Source of the DNA: Pontibacter sp. SGAir0037
GTDB taxonomy: Bacteria; Bacteroidota; Bacteroidia; Cytophagales; Hymenobacteraceae
DNA length: 64,000 nt
Direction of reading: 5' to 3'
NCBI RefSeq assembly: GCF_005491705.1
Contig: NZ_CP028092.1
Coordinates: 496,001-560,000 of the forward strand
Under the pieces are notes generated by a model. It was not told the DNA's origin and did no database searches. It was given only the letters and a program-made list of their open reading frames with translations. Positions 8,581 through 18,297 of this stretch are shown in pieces; the stretch's first letter is position 1, and each line of letters starts with the position of its first letter. A program made the translations under genes and the position numbers.

Positions 8581-10344
8581 ATGTTAAACTTTCTGAAATA
8601 TGTGTTGGCCACCATCCTGGGCCTGCTCATATTCTCCTTCATTACTGTCCTGATCCTGGTTGGTATAGCTGCCAGCACTGCCTCTAAAAGCGAGGTAGAA
8701 GTTACTTCAAATTCTGTTTTAGAGCTAAAGCTGGATAAAAACATTGCAGAGCGTGCAGAAGAAAATCCGTTTGGAGAGCTCGGGCTTGCCTTTGGCATGA
8801 TCTCCAGCAGCGACGGACTGGATCAGATTAAAGCGGCAATACGAAATGCAAAAGCTGATGAAAACATTGAGGGTATTTTCCTGAACCTCGGCTATCTGGA
8901 TGCCGGAATGGGCAAGCTGGAGGAGATCAGGGATGAACTGATTAAATTTAAAGAGTCAGGCAAATTTATTGTTTCCTACAGCGATATTGCCTCAGAGAAA
9001 GCCTATTACCTGTCATCGGTGTCCGATAAGATTTATGTGAGCCCCATGGGTAGCCTGGAGTTTAATGGCATGCATTCTGAAGTTTATTTCTTCAAAGGGC
9101 TTATGGAAAAGCTTGACATCAAGGCGAATGTGTTTAAGGTCGGGGAGTTTAAAAGCGCTGTAGAACCGTTCCTGCTCGACAAGATGAGTGAGGCAAACCG
9201 CACACAGGTAAACTCTTTCCTGAACTCAATCAACGATTACCAACTGCGTAGAATAGCTGAAGCCCGTAACACGACCTACGAAGAGCTGAAAAATATTTCA
9301 GATAACTTCCTGGTACGTGAGCCGGAAGATGCGAAGCGTTTTGGGTTGATTACGGATGTGGGTTATTACGATGAGGCCGTTACCTACATGAAAGAACGGG
9401 CAGGCATTGAACAGGATAAAAAAATCCAGCTGGTGCAACTAAGCAAGTATAAAGATGCGCCATCCAAAGTAGAAAAAAGCACATCTTCTAACCGCATCGC
9501 TGTAATTTATGCAGAAGGTGATATTGTAGACGGAGAAGGCGACGACGATGAAATCGGCAGTATACGTTATGCCAACGCCATTCGTGATGCCCGCCTGGAT
9601 AAAAATGTAAAAGCGGTGGTGCTGCGTATTGCTTCGCCCGGTGGAAGTGCATTAGCCTCAGACCTGATCTGGCGCGAGATCCAGTTAACCAAAGAAGTAA
9701 AGCCAATTATTGCCTCTATGTCGGATGTGGCTGCCTCTGGCGGTTATTACCTGGCGATGGGTTGCGATACCATTGTGGCCCACCCGAACACTATAACAGG
9801 TAGTATCGGTGTGTTTGGTATAATACCGAATATACAGGGCTTCCTGAATAACAAATTGGGTATTACTGTAGATCGTGTGGGAACAGGCAAATTTTCAGAT
9901 GTGCCTTCTGTAACCCGTAACATGACGGATACCGAAAAAGAGATTGTTCAGCGTGAGATCAACAAGATTTACGAGATCTTTACCAGCAAAGCTGCCCAGG
10001 GCCGAAACATGACCCAGGATAAGCTTAAGGAATTTGCTTCGGGCAGAGTATGGTCCGGGATAGAAGCAAAAGAGCGTGGGCTGGTAGACGTGCACGGCGG
10101 TTTAGAAACTGCCATAGAGCTGGCTGCTGCTAAAGCCGGAGTAGCCGGAGATTATCGGATAAAGCAGCTGCCCCGCAAAAAATCTTTCTTCGAAAGCATG
10201 TTTGGCGATGCTGGTGCCCAGGTGAAAGAGAAGGCTGTAAAGGCTGAACTGGGTGAGCTGTATCCGTTTTACAAGATGTACAAAAAGGTAGAGAACATGC
10301 AAGGTGTGCAGGCACGTATGCCTTACGAAATGACTATTCAGTAA
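8581..10344 (+). CDS. sppA: Signal peptide peptidase SppA, 67-kDa type
   Basis: 587 residues, matching the long tandem-domain form of SppA rather than the short archaeal/Bacillus form. A single N-terminal membrane anchor lies at about 4-30. The Ser/Lys dyad is recognisable: general-base Lys at K140 in the N-terminal repeat (SDIASEKAYYLSS) and nucleophile S386 in DVAASGGYYLAMG of the C-terminal repeat. The enzyme faces the periplasm and degrades cleaved signal peptides in the inner membrane. Monocistronic: a terminator follows at 10401-10435. The start ATG at 8581 directly precedes the anchor. Confidence 0.95.
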   Translation: MLNFLKYVLATILGLLIFSFITVLILVGIAASTASKSEVEVTSNSVLELKLDKNIAERAEENPFGELGLAFGMISSSDGLDQIKAAIRNAKADENIEGIFLNLGYLDAGMGKLEEIRDELIKFKESGKFIVSYSDIASEKAYYLSSVSDKIYVSPMGSLEFNGMHSEVYFFKGLMEKLDIKANVFKVGEFKSAVEPFLLDKMSEANRTQVNSFLNSINDYQLRRIAEARNTTYEELKNISDNFLVREPEDAKRFGLITDVGYYDEAVTYMKERAGIEQDKKIQLVQLSKYKDAPSKVEKSTSSNRIAVIYAEGDIVDGEGDDDEIGSIRYANAIRDARLDKNVKAVVLRIASPGGSALASDLIWREIQLTKEVKPIIASMSDVAASGGYYLAMGCDTIVAHPNTITGSIGVFGIIPNIQGFLNNKLGITVDRVGTGKFSDVPSVTRNMTDTEKEIVQREINKIYEIFTSKAAQGRNMTQDKLKEFASGRVWSGIEAKERGLVDVHGGLETAIELAAAKAGVAGDYRIKQLPRKKSFFESMFGDAGAQVKEKAVKAELGELYPFYKMYKKVENMQGVQARMPYEMTIQ

Positions 10345-10400
10345 CAGGATATTAAAGTGACGTTTGTCTGACAGCTTTAACAGTGTGCTGGCAAACTTGT

Positions 10401-10435
10401 AAAAAGCTCACCCATACACGCGGGGTGAGCTTTTT
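10401..10435 (+). terminator. Intrinsic terminator after sppA
   Basis: 13-bp perfect arms (10401-10413, 10423-10435), A5 on the left arm and T5 on the right; loop 9 nt. Confidence 0.85.
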
Positions 10436-10507
10436 CATTTTAAAGCACCTTATTTTTTTGCATCTTTGCCCGGTCTTTGATTTTAACCCATCCTTTTATT
10501 TAAAACT

Positions 10508-11329
10508 ATGGCTATGATCCAGCAGATACAGGAATCAGCTTCTTATATACAGCAGGCTACAAATGCCTTTGCCCCTGAATTTGGTATTATTTTAGGGACG
10601 GGCTTAGGTGCGCTTGTTAACGAAATTGATATTGCCCACAGCCTTTCTTACGCCGATATTCCGCATTTTCCGGTTTCTACAGTAGAAAGCCATTCCGGAA
10701 GGCTGATTTTCGGGCAGCTGGCCGGTCGAAATGTGATCGTAATGCAGGGCAGGTTCCATTATTACGAAGGATACAGCATGGATCAGGTAGTGTTTCCGGT
10801 GCGGGTTATGAAGCTGCTGGGAGTACAGAAGCTGTTTGTTTCCAATGCTGCCGGAGGACTAAACCCACAGTTTAACACCAGCGATTTAATGGTACTGACG
10901 GATCATATCAACCTGCAACCTTTTAACCCGCTTATCGGCAAAAACATAGATGAACTTGGCCCGCGCTTCCCCGATATGAGCGAAGTGTATGATGAAGAGA
11001 TGGTACGGCAGGCAATGGTTATAGCAGAAGATGCCGACTTTGATCTGAGGGAAGGTGTTTATGTAAGCGTGCCCGGACCGATGCTGGAGACGAAGGCCGA
11101 ATACCGTTATTTGTCTGTGATTGGAGCAGATGCCGTTGGTATGTCTACGGTGCCGGAAGTGATTGCTGCCCGCCACATGAATATGCCTGTTTTTGCAGTT
11201 TCTGTAATCACCGATATGTGCACGCCAGACCGCATTAAAAAAGTAGCCCTGGCAGACATACTGGAAGCCGCTGCAAAGGCTGAACCCCGTATGACCATGC
11301 TGATAAAAGAGTTGATCAGGGTGCAATAG
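10508..11329 (+). CDS. punA: Purine nucleoside phosphorylase, class I (trimeric)
   Basis: 273 residues, normal for trimeric PNP. GTGLG at about 31-35 is the phosphate-binding loop; [16 protein letters not shown] and [10 protein letters not shown] (about 80-89) carry the conserved phosphate and base contacts; SNAAGGLNP is the diagnostic family signature; [10 protein letters not shown] (about 212-221) contacts purine and ribose. The enzyme cleaves inosine and guanosine with phosphate to free base and ribose-1-phosphate in the cytoplasmic purine salvage pathway. ATG 10508 is used; ATG 10514 is equally possible (MAMIQQ). Monocistronic between two terminators. Confidence 0.95.
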   Translation: MAMIQQIQESASYIQQATNAFAPEFGIILGTGLGALVNEIDIAHSLSYADIPHFPVSTVESHSGRLIFGQLAGRNVIVMQGRFHYYEGYSMDQVVFPVRVMKLLGVQKLFVSNAAGGLNPQFNTSDLMVLTDHINLQPFNPLIGKNIDELGPRFPDMSEVYDEEMVRQAMVIAEDADFDLREGVYVSVPGPMLETKAEYRYLSVIGADAVGMSTVPEVIAARHMNMPVFAVSVITDMCTPDRIKKVALADILEAAAKAEPRMTMLIKELIRVQ

Positions 11330-11353
11330 CGGCTGTTCAATGCGCGGCTTTAC

Positions 11354-11400
11354 AAGCAGAAGCCCTGACTGATGGCTACCATCAGTCAGGGCTTCTGCTT
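11354..11400. terminator. Bidirectional terminator between PNP and the DUF4249 gene
   Basis: Perfect 22-bp arms (11354-11375, 11379-11400) with a 3-nt loop, centred between convergent stop codons at 11329 and 11414. T-rich sequence flanks the right arm. Confidence 0.85.
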
Positions 11401-11413
11401 TGTTTGTAAAATG

Positions 11414-12226
11414 CTACTTGATAATGACAACCTTTCTATCGTAGGCGAGGTTGGTGAAAACTCCATATCCACCTTTTACAGTTGATCTTAAGACAGAAGG
11501 CTGCGAAAAGGGATTCCCATTGGCATTTTTGGCTTCAGCCGTAGAATTCAGAAAATGATAATATTGTTCTTCTATGTTATAAACCGATACGAGCAGGGTA
11601 TTGCCTTTGGCGTATTTATAGGCAGTTCCAAACGTCACCATAGTGCCATTATTCAGGTTATCGTTCGTGACATAGTCGCGATCGGAGCCACTGGTTAAAC
11701 TATCCCGGTGCACCATAAAACGATAAAAATTAGGAGTTTTCGCATCGTCCTGAAAAGAGGCCAGAAGCAAAGCTTCTTCCTTGCTGTTAAATCGCCATTC
11801 TACAGTATCAATGGGTACTTTAGGTAATATGGTTGTAGTGCCTGTTACTTTGCGCCCTTTACTGTCTATAACTTCCAGCGTATACACGTCACCGGGCTTA
11901 CCCGTCATAATTTCACGGGAACGATGGGTGTAGTATTTATCCTGTACCGCAACATATGTCGGTTTGTAATTAAGTTTGATCCTTTTGCCATTGTGCGTAA
12001 TGTAAACCTCTACATCGGTAAGCAACTCAGATTGCGGCGCATCAAAATAGCTCATACTTTCCAGTACAGTGGCCCGAAGTGGTATGCCGGGCTCCAGGTA
12101 GCATTCCACCATTAGCTGAGGTGTGTAGGCCGGGAGATTAATGGTGATCTCCTGCTCCATGTCGCAGGCAGAGAGAAGTATACCGATGCTGCAGAAAAGG
12201 CTATAGAGGAAGTGCTTTACTTTCAT
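11414..12226 (-). CDS. DUF4249 family lipoprotein, partner of the TonB receptor
   Basis: 270 residues. A lipoprotein signal peptide ends at LLSAC (Cys21). The body starts EQEITINLPAYTPQLMVECY, the typical opening of DUF4249, followed by beta-rich sequence with VYTLEVIDSKGRKVTGTT resembling an immunoglobulin-like strand pair. The family is uncharacterised, but its genes repeatedly follow TonB-dependent receptor genes in Bacteroidota, suggesting a surface lipoprotein that binds the receptor or its ligand. Here the start ATG shares one base with the stop TGA of the receptor (TGATG), so the two are translationally coupled. It is the last gene of the operon before the bidirectional terminator. Confidence 0.85.
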   Translation of the reverse strand: MKVKHFLYSLFCSIGILLSACDMEQEITINLPAYTPQLMVECYLEPGIPLRATVLESMSYFDAPQSELLTDVEVYITHNGKRIKLNYKPTYVAVQDKYYTHRSREIMTGKPGDVYTLEVIDSKGRKVTGTTTILPKVPIDTVEWRFNSKEEALLLASFQDDAKTPNFYRFMVHRDSLTSGSDRDYVTNDNLNNGTMVTFGTAYKYAKGNTLLVSVYNIEEQYYHFLNSTAEAKNANGNPFSQPSVLRSTVKGGYGVFTNLAYDRKVVIIK

Positions 12227-14538
12227 CAGAATTTAAAGTTGTAAGTAAGGGATGGGATAATAGGGAAAAGTGACACCTGCTTCGCTTTAAAAGCTAACGT
12301 TTCACTTCCGGTAATGTCCCGTATCTGCTCAAAATACACAAAATATGGGTTGCGCCGGTTATAGGCGTTGTAGGCGTTAAACGTAAGGTCAGACTCGCCG
12401 CGCTTTGAATTCAGTTTGAGTACCAGGCCCAGGTCGAGGCGGTGATAAGGAGCTAAGCGGAAACCGTTTCGTTCTGTGTAAATGGGAACTACAGTAGGCT
12501 CCTTCCCTGGGATGTCCTGCAGGATAACCCGTGCAACAGGCAAAGAAAAAGCGTTTCCCGAGCCATATACCCAGGCACCTGTTACGCTGATTCTTTTCGA
12601 AAGCTGCTGAATGAGCACGGCACTAACATCATGGCGGCGGTCATAACGTGTAGGAAAAGTACGTCCCTCGTTAATGCCGGGAAAGGTGCGGTAGGTCCAG
12701 GAGAGGGTATACCCGATCCAGCCGGTAGTCCTGCCTTTGGTCTTTTCGAAATAAATTTCGTTGCCATAGCTCTCGCCTGTACCAAACAAAAATTCACTTT
12801 CCAGGCTATCATTCACAAAAAGGTTTGCTCCGTCTCTGAAATCTATCTGGCGCTTCATCCATTTATAGTACAGCTCATTCGTAAGCATATACTTTCCTCC
12901 TCCAAAGAGCTTGCTTATACCTAAAGCTACCTGCTGCGAGCGCTGCGGGCGCACATAGTCTGTAGAAGGATACCAGATATCGGTTGGCAGTGATGCACCA
13001 GAGTTAGCCACCAGGTGCACATACTGGTTCATGTTGGCATAGCTGGCTTTTAAGGCAACACTTTCTGAGACATTGTATTTAGCAGAGGCTCTGGGTTCTA
13101 AACCTGTAAATGTTTTGCCGTCGCTTCTGAAAGCTGAAAGCCGTAGCCCATAATTAAGAGAAAGCCGCTCGTTAACGATAAAATCATCTGATATATAGGC
13201 TCCTAGTTCTACCGCCTGATAATCGTTGCCAGCACCTAAATTCAAACTGTTGTCTTCGGCATCAAAATTAAAGCGCCCGATAGTGAAGGCGTGCCTGGTT
13301 ACCTGCGCGCCGAATTTTAAAGTATGTTTGTTGTTCAGGATGTAATCAAAATCTGTTTTCAGGCTAAGGTCGTGTACTTTAGAAGTCAGGTCTATACTAA
13401 AGATGTCGATTTCGTTGCGCAATGTATATTGGTAGCCGGTACTGCTCAGGGTGGTGTTCGCAAAAAAGCGGGAGTTAAATTTATGATTCCAGCGTAAGGC
13501 AGCAGTTGTGTTGCCCCAGTTAAATCCGAATCTGAAATCATCGTCGTTAAAAGTGAAAATATCGTTGCCGTAGTAACCACTCAGGAAGAGTTCGTCTTTC
13601 TCGCCTAATTTATAGTTAAACTTGGCATTGAGGTCGTAAAAGTAATAGTCCGGAATGGGGCTGTAACCTTTATCGCCTTCTTTTATCTTGTTCAGCTGTC
13701 TGGTGAAAATGTCGATGTACGTTCTGCGGCCGGATATGATAAACGAAGATTTATCTTTTATTAGCGGGCCGTCGATGGTTAAACGCGAAGAAATTAAACC
13801 TAAACCGCCGGCTACACCTATTTTCTCATTATTGCCGTCGTTCAGCTTAACATCCAATACAGAAGATAAGCGACCTCCGAATTGGGCGGGAAAGCCCCCC
13901 TTATACAGTTCCACACTTCGAACGGCATCCGGATTGAACACACTAAAGAAACCGAACAAGTGAGAAGCATTATAAACAACGGCATCATCCAGCAGCACTA
14001 GGTTCTGGTCGGGGCCACCGCCACGCACATAAAGGCCTGCCGTACCCTCTCCACCAGACTGTATGCCAGGTTTTAACTGAAGCGTTTTAATAAGATCTAC
14101 CTCGCCAAACAAGGCAGGCAACAGTTTTGCCTCACGTGTGGTTAGTTGCTCTACGCTCATCTGGGTATTATTGAGCTTTTGGCGCAGGCTGGTGCCTTCT
14201 ACCACTACCTCGTGCAGTTCATTATCACGGTTTTTCAGCAGAATATCCAGTTTAGTTTCAGTGGCAGACAGGGCAATGGTGGTTAAAGAAGGCTGATACC
14301 CCACATAAGAAGCAATAAGCGTAATACTGTCTGAAGGCAGGTTCAGGCGATAAAAGCCCCGTGCATCGGTAACGGCAGCAGCCTTTAAGTCAGGAACAGC
14401 TACTGTTGCCCCTACCAGAGCTTCATGGGAGGCCGCATCGCGAACAAAACCGCTAAGCGTGGCCGTTTTTTGAGCAAAAGCCGAACCTATACTTAACACG
14501 AGGAGAAGGTATAGTAGCAGGCAATGGTTAAGGCGCAT
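12226..14538 (-). CDS. TonB-dependent receptor with carboxypeptidase-regulatory domain
   Basis: 770 residues. Signal peptide 1-22 (ending GSAFAQ), carboxypeptidase-regulatory-like domain about 24-108, plug about 120-235 with YVRGGGPDQNLVLLDDA and GGRLSSVLDVK, then a 22-strand-type barrel ending LTYNFKF with the C-terminal aromatic that marks outer membrane barrels. It imports an unidentified ligand with TonB energy. It is shorter than SusC receptors (about 1000 residues), so a SusC/SusD glycan role is unlikely. It overlaps the DUF4249 lipoprotein gene by one base. Paralogue of the receptor at 1-1317. Upstream (14539-14600) two imperfect direct copies of a CTGAAATTTT-type element are visible on the plus strand. 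Confidence 0.94.
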   Translation of the reverse strand: MRLNHCLLLYLLLVLSIGSAFAQKTATLSGFVRDAASHEALVGATVAVPDLKAAAVTDARGFYRLNLPSDSITLIASYVGYQPSLTTIALSATETKLDILLKNRDNELHEVVVEGTSLRQKLNNTQMSVEQLTTREAKLLPALFGEVDLIKTLQLKPGIQSGGEGTAGLYVRGGGPDQNLVLLDDAVVYNASHLFGFFSVFNPDAVRSVELYKGGFPAQFGGRLSSVLDVKLNDGNNEKIGVAGGLGLISSRLTIDGPLIKDKSSFIISGRRTYIDIFTRQLNKIKEGDKGYSPIPDYYFYDLNAKFNYKLGEKDELFLSGYYGNDIFTFNDDDFRFGFNWGNTTAALRWNHKFNSRFFANTTLSSTGYQYTLRNEIDIFSIDLTSKVHDLSLKTDFDYILNNKHTLKFGAQVTRHAFTIGRFNFDAEDNSLNLGAGNDYQAVELGAYISDDFIVNERLSLNYGLRLSAFRSDGKTFTGLEPRASAKYNVSESVALKASYANMNQYVHLVANSGASLPTDIWYPSTDYVRPQRSQQVALGISKLFGGGKYMLTNELYYKWMKRQIDFRDGANLFVNDSLESEFLFGTGESYGNEIYFEKTKGRTTGWIGYTLSWTYRTFPGINEGRTFPTRYDRRHDVSAVLIQQLSKRISVTGAWVYGSGNAFSLPVARVILQDIPGKEPTVVPIYTERNGFRLAPYHRLDLGLVLKLNSKRGESDLTFNAYNAYNRRNPYFVYFEQIRDITGSETLAFKAKQVSLFPIIPSLTYNFKF

Positions 14539-14730
14539 GTATGCTGAAATTTTGTAAAATCAGTAATGTGTTTAAATATACTGAAATTTTACAGGTAGAT
14601 GCTTTATAATAAAGCTCAACAGCACTAAAATCAAGAATGTTCAAAAAGTAATAGCCAGACCTGTACTGGTATGGCTATTAGTATGTTAAGCATTCAAAAA
14701 GTGCTACTGGCTATTCAGAGCCTTTAAGAG

Positions 14731-16605
14731 TCAGGCTTCGTTTAACCAGGCGGCTCTTAAGCGTTGCTGCTGCTCGGTAGCGTCAGAGGCAGGCTTTAGA
14801 ACGTGCGGTATCTCTTTCTCCTGCGTGGTCACTACGCCTTTCAGCTTTTTCTTTTTTATTTTTCCACGGGCATTCTTTCTGCCGACCACAATTTCAATAG
14901 GGCTTCCGCTTTCCAGGCGCTGAAGATCGGTACTGAATAATTCCTTTACATTTAACGGCGTGATTTCCTGCCCGTTCAGCGTTAATAGCTGATCATCGAT
15001 CTTAAAGCCCATTTTTTTTCCAAAAGCATCCATTTCGCGTGTTTCAGCTACGGTTATTTTATCGGCTTCTCTGTCGTAGCCCGGTATAAAGCCACCATAG
15101 GAATTTACCCGCTCTACAGCAACTGGCTCGTAGCTTATACCCACTTTACTAAAAGTCTCCTGCAGAGGCAGAGGTTCTGAGCCTTCTACATAGCGTGAAA
15201 AGAATTCTCTTATCTGTGGAAAAGTTAACTCTGTGATGGTGTCGAACAAGGTGTCATCCTGAAAGGGTTTATCTTTTCCGTATGTTTTAGACAGGTCGAG
15301 CATCAGGTTGCGCAGCCCGTATTCGCCGTTGGAAAGCTCCCTCAGCCTGATGTCTAATGCCATGCCTATCAAAGCTCCTTTCTGGTATACATTTCCATAC
15401 TGATCTGCATACTCATCCAGCACATTGGCGCTCATCACCGTAAATGGCAGGGTATCGTTGTAATAAGTTCTGGAATTGGCAATGTAATCGCGGATTTTCT
15501 GCATGAAGTCGTTTGTGGTAAACAAGCCTTCGTAGCGTTGCACGTGTGAGGCAAAATACTCTGTTACGCCTTCGTACATCCAGAGGTGTTTCGACATTTT
15601 GGGGTTTATGAAGTCGAAATAGGCAATTTCTTCAGAGTGGACTGAAAGCGGAGTTACAATATGGAAAAACTCGTGGGCAGCCACATCGCGCATGGTGCTG
15701 CTGAATTGCTGCTCCGGCATCTCCGGTAAAAAGTATACCGAAGAGTAAGAATGTTCCAAGGCACCGTACGAACCGGATTTTCCGGCCTTTTCCGGTACAT
15801 AGATAATAAATGCGTATTTATCAACAGGTAGGGTTCCTCCCAGGTAACTGCGTTGTGCTTCCAGAATGCCTTTTACGTTTTCTGCAATGGGTTTAGAGGT
15901 AACGCGCTTGCTTGGAGAGTAAACCGAAACCAGGACTTCGGTTTTACCAATGTTCACGATACTGGTATCGGGTCTGTTGTACATAAGCGGCGCATCGGCC
16001 AGCTCTACATAGTTCTGTATTAAATAGCGGTCTGCTGTAGCAGTTGTGCTTACTGCCTGCAGGGGAGTAGAACCGTAAAACCCTTCTGGTTTGGTAATGG
16101 TAAGTTCATAGGGTATCTGTTTCAGCCCTTCAAAATAACCTATAAAGCCAAAGGTGTTAATCAGGAAGTTCTTGTCTTCTTCTATATTGGTGCCACCCGG
16201 CTCAAAAATAGCATCTCCTTTTTTAGCAGCGTCAAACGTGTCGTCTACCCAGTAGGTAATGCGGTGCAATGTGGCGGCATTTGCAATTTTCCATCGGTTT
16301 GTGTCCAGCTTTTCTACTGCTAATGCACGCCCGGCCTTATCAAAAGCCTTAAATTCTGAAACGAACCTGCCAAAATCTGAAATAGAATAAGTGCCCGGTA
16401 CAATTTTGGGCATGTTGTAAATGGTTTCCTGCTCCATAATGGCTGGAGCCAATACGGTTACCATTACTTTATCGTTTTTAACCTGCGTGAGGTCTATGGT
16501 AACCTGGCAGTTTTTTGTTGGTGCAGCCGTTTTTTGCTGTGCAAAGCCAGCTATGCCGAGTTGCAGGCCCAGGGCCAGGAGAAGCAGCTTCTTTTTAAGC
16601 ATCAT
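14731..16605 (-). CDS. Secreted M61-family metallopeptidase with PDZ domain (copy 1)
   Basis: 624 residues, signal peptide 1-22 (ending AGFAQ). The order is an N-terminal beta domain (about 30-230), a thermolysin-like catalytic domain with HEFFH at 311-315 (zinc ligands plus catalytic Glu) and the downstream Glu ligand in WMYEGVTEYFA, and a C-terminal PDZ domain at about 505-590 (KIDDQLLTLNGQEITPLNVK). M61 glycyl aminopeptidases remove N-terminal Gly or Ala from peptides; this one should act in the periplasm or outer membrane. Paralogous to the copy at 55962-57761, with the same SYSS, DVAAHEFFH and YEG blocks. ATG 16605 gives MMLKKK; the second Met (16602) is equally plausible. Confidence 0.93.
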   Translation of the reverse strand: MMLKKKLLLLALGLQLGIAGFAQQKTAAPTKNCQVTIDLTQVKNDKVMVTVLAPAIMEQETIYNMPKIVPGTYSISDFGRFVSEFKAFDKAGRALAVEKLDTNRWKIANAATLHRITYWVDDTFDAAKKGDAIFEPGGTNIEEDKNFLINTFGFIGYFEGLKQIPYELTITKPEGFYGSTPLQAVSTTATADRYLIQNYVELADAPLMYNRPDTSIVNIGKTEVLVSVYSPSKRVTSKPIAENVKGILEAQRSYLGGTLPVDKYAFIIYVPEKAGKSGSYGALEHSYSSVYFLPEMPEQQFSSTMRDVAAHEFFHIVTPLSVHSEEIAYFDFINPKMSKHLWMYEGVTEYFASHVQRYEGLFTTNDFMQKIRDYIANSRTYYNDTLPFTVMSANVLDEYADQYGNVYQKGALIGMALDIRLRELSNGEYGLRNLMLDLSKTYGKDKPFQDDTLFDTITELTFPQIREFFSRYVEGSEPLPLQETFSKVGISYEPVAVERVNSYGGFIPGYDREADKITVAETREMDAFGKKMGFKIDDQLLTLNGQEITPLNVKELFSTDLQRLESGSPIEIVVGRKNARGKIKKKKLKGVVTTQEKEIPHVLKPASDATEQQQRLRAAWLNEA

Positions 16606-16641
16606 AAATGTGTAAGCGGACGTCGTTAAGTTTATTCTCTT

Positions 16642-16797
16642 ATGAACGGAAATAAGCTTTTGTTTGCTGCAATATTTTGTAAATCAGTAGAAGCAATATC
16701 TTTTAAACTGATTATACCAAAAGAAGACGAGCAGACAAAAGCTTATGCTATACAAAAGATAAAAGAAAAGCTGCAAATATACTACCTGTCGCGATAG
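16642..16797 (+). CDS. Possible small protein of 51 residues
   Basis: An ATG-to-TAG frame divergent from the M61 gene. The product begins MNGNKLLFAAIFCKS and ends with a charged helix-like part (KEDEQTKAYAIQKIKEKLQ). The lysine/glutamate-rich amphipathic tail looks protein-like, but there is no homology I recognise and no promoter match. It may be a decayed fragment. Confidence 0.28.
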   Translation: MNGNKLLFAAIFCKSVEAISFKLIIPKEDEQTKAYAIQKIKEKLQIYYLSR

Positions 16798-16818
16798 TTT
16801 ATGCGGAAAAAGAAATGT

Positions 16819-16938
16819 CTATTGTATTGGAAGCACTTTTTCGATAGCACGCAAGGTTTCAGCTGTGTACTTTTCTGTTACCAGTGCAAGTACTGCTGTT
16901 AAAGTAGCTGCAAGCAGCAGAAAGGTTAACTTTTTCAT
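16819..16938 (-). CDS. Possible small secreted or membrane peptide, 39 residues
   Basis: Frame from ATG 16938 to TAG. The product starts MKKLTFLLLAATLTAVLALV, a convincing signal-peptide or membrane helix, followed by a 19-residue polar tail ending EKVLPIQ. Too short for confident calling. It is the only signal-like frame in the 536-bp gap between the M61 gene and the toast-rack-like gene; the remainder of that gap shows no other coding potential. Confidence 0.35.
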   Translation of the reverse strand: MKKLTFLLLAATLTAVLALVTEKYTAETLRAIEKVLPIQ

Positions 16939-17141
16939 AGGGAATATGTTGGCAACAGGTACCATACGACCGGTCTTATTTAATTGACTCTCACATATTT
17001 GTTGCGCATGATATTACGCCAGGTCCTGGTCTTTCATGCAAAGCATTCACAGTGCTTGAGCTTTTAAGCATCAGAAAACAATACTTTTGAATTAATTGCT
17101 CCATGCCTGGCGTAACATCTTTCGGCAAAAGTACAGCAGTG

Positions 17142-17888
17142 CTATACCTCTGTTACATCGATGCTGCCCAGCCCTCCGCTGATCTGTATAGTAATGGTGT
17201 TTTTGGTTTTTCCGTAGGCGCTGTTTTTGTGAACACCGCCGCTCTTTTTAAAGCCATTCAGGCTTTTGCTGCCCAACACGCTGGTTTGTACGCTTACACC
17301 GGTGCCCTTCGGAACTTTCACATTCATAGAACCGATGCCTCCGTTTATTTCAACAGCCAGGTTATGGTTCCAGTTGCCCGAAAGGTCCAGGTCCAGTTCA
17401 CCTACGCCGGTGTTGATTTCGATTTGCTCGGCTTTACTGCCTTGCAGATTTACATTACAGGAACCGGCACCGGTTTCCATTTGCAATTTTCTGAGGGAGC
17501 TGTTTCGAAGGTCAATAGTCGCATCGCCAGCACCTAAGGCTATATGGAGAGACAAAGGCACATTTTTGTTGATGCTGACATCCCAATTATTCTCCAGTTT
17601 GCCAGATTTATTTTTGAAATTTTCCTGCTTGATATTCAGCGTTGAAACTTCGCCGTTTTTAGAAGTTGTTACTTTAGGTTTCCATTCCGGCAAGCTGTAA
17701 TCGATGCGGGTAGTCACAAGTGAAGTAGTGCCGGAGTTCAGGGTTAACTTACCTGCTGGCACCTCGAGTGTCAGTTCGTTTTGTTTAACGCCTGTAGCCG
17801 GTAAAGTATACTCGAAAGAATGCTTCGACTGCGCTACAAGCAGGTAAAGCGGCAAAACAGACAGGAGCAGGAGTAGCGGCTTTTTCAT
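17142..17888 (-). CDS. Secreted beta-solenoid protein, toast-rack (DUF2154-like) type
   Basis: 248 residues, signal peptide 1-19 (ending LYLLVAQ). The mature part is repetitive beta sequence: AGDATIDLRNSSLRKLQMET, then GAGSCNVNLQG, GVGELDLDLSG and GGIGSMNVKVPKG, ending GGLGSIDV. The recurring G-x-G-x-(L/I/M)-x-(V/L) rungs, each about 20-25 residues, are what toast-rack and LiaF-like adhesin-fold domains look like. Function is unknown; related domains occur in envelope stress sensors. It is not obviously in an operon: 128 bp upstream lies the exporter permease stub. Confidence 0.65.
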   Translation of the reverse strand: MKKPLLLLLSVLPLYLLVAQSKHSFEYTLPATGVKQNELTLEVPAGKLTLNSGTTSLVTTRIDYSLPEWKPKVTTSKNGEVSTLNIKQENFKNKSGKLENNWDVSINKNVPLSLHIALGAGDATIDLRNSSLRKLQMETGAGSCNVNLQGSKAEQIEINTGVGELDLDLSGNWNHNLAVEINGGIGSMNVKVPKGTGVSVQTSVLGSKSLNGFKKSGGVHKNSAYGKTKNTITIQISGGLGSIDVTEV

Positions 17889-18015
17889 AATGGTAGATTT
17901 AAGTGAAATATGATGTTTTATTAACAGATACAGTTTCTCCTGCTTTGGTTGCCTGCTGATGCCAGCAATTCATATAAAATTTAACCTCGCTTAAAAAAAG
18001 CGCAGGCGTTTGGGT

Positions 18016-18297
18016 TCAGGAGGCAAAGCAAGCGCAGTGCTGGTATCTTTTTGGAGCCGCTATACGGGCAGAGGCAAGCTGGCTGTGCTGGCTGAAATGG
18101 CATTTACCCGGAATAACTGCCGCTGCCTGACCTGATGGAATAGCTGTATTAAAAGAGGCAGAGGATCTGTTGTTTACATCTTCTCTGATATCCAGCGAAA
18201 GCGTAATGCATGTTGCAATACTAATTCCCAGCCCTACAGTGTTCAGCACCGCGAAAAGGTGCCCGGATAAAGAAACTTTAAAGCAGTTCCGCAGCAT
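18016..18297 (-). pseudogene. Stub of a MacB/FtsX-type ABC permease gene
   Basis: A 93-codon frame starting MLRNCFKVSL, overlapping the last 20 nt of the ABC ATPase gene exactly as a coupled permease would. The first about 40 residues resemble the N-terminus of MacB-type permeases, which commonly begin M-L-(K/R)-N-Y-F-K-(I/V)-A followed by a membrane helix with (F/V)-x-x-(I/L)-N-x-x-GL-x-I-(G/S)-x-A-x-C; here LNTVGLGISIATCITL. The usual R-N-L-x-R-N segment before the helix is lost, the remaining about 50 residues do not resemble a permease, and about 350-750 expected residues are missing. Best read as a deletion remnant; a small unrelated membrane protein is the alternative. Confidence 0.5.
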
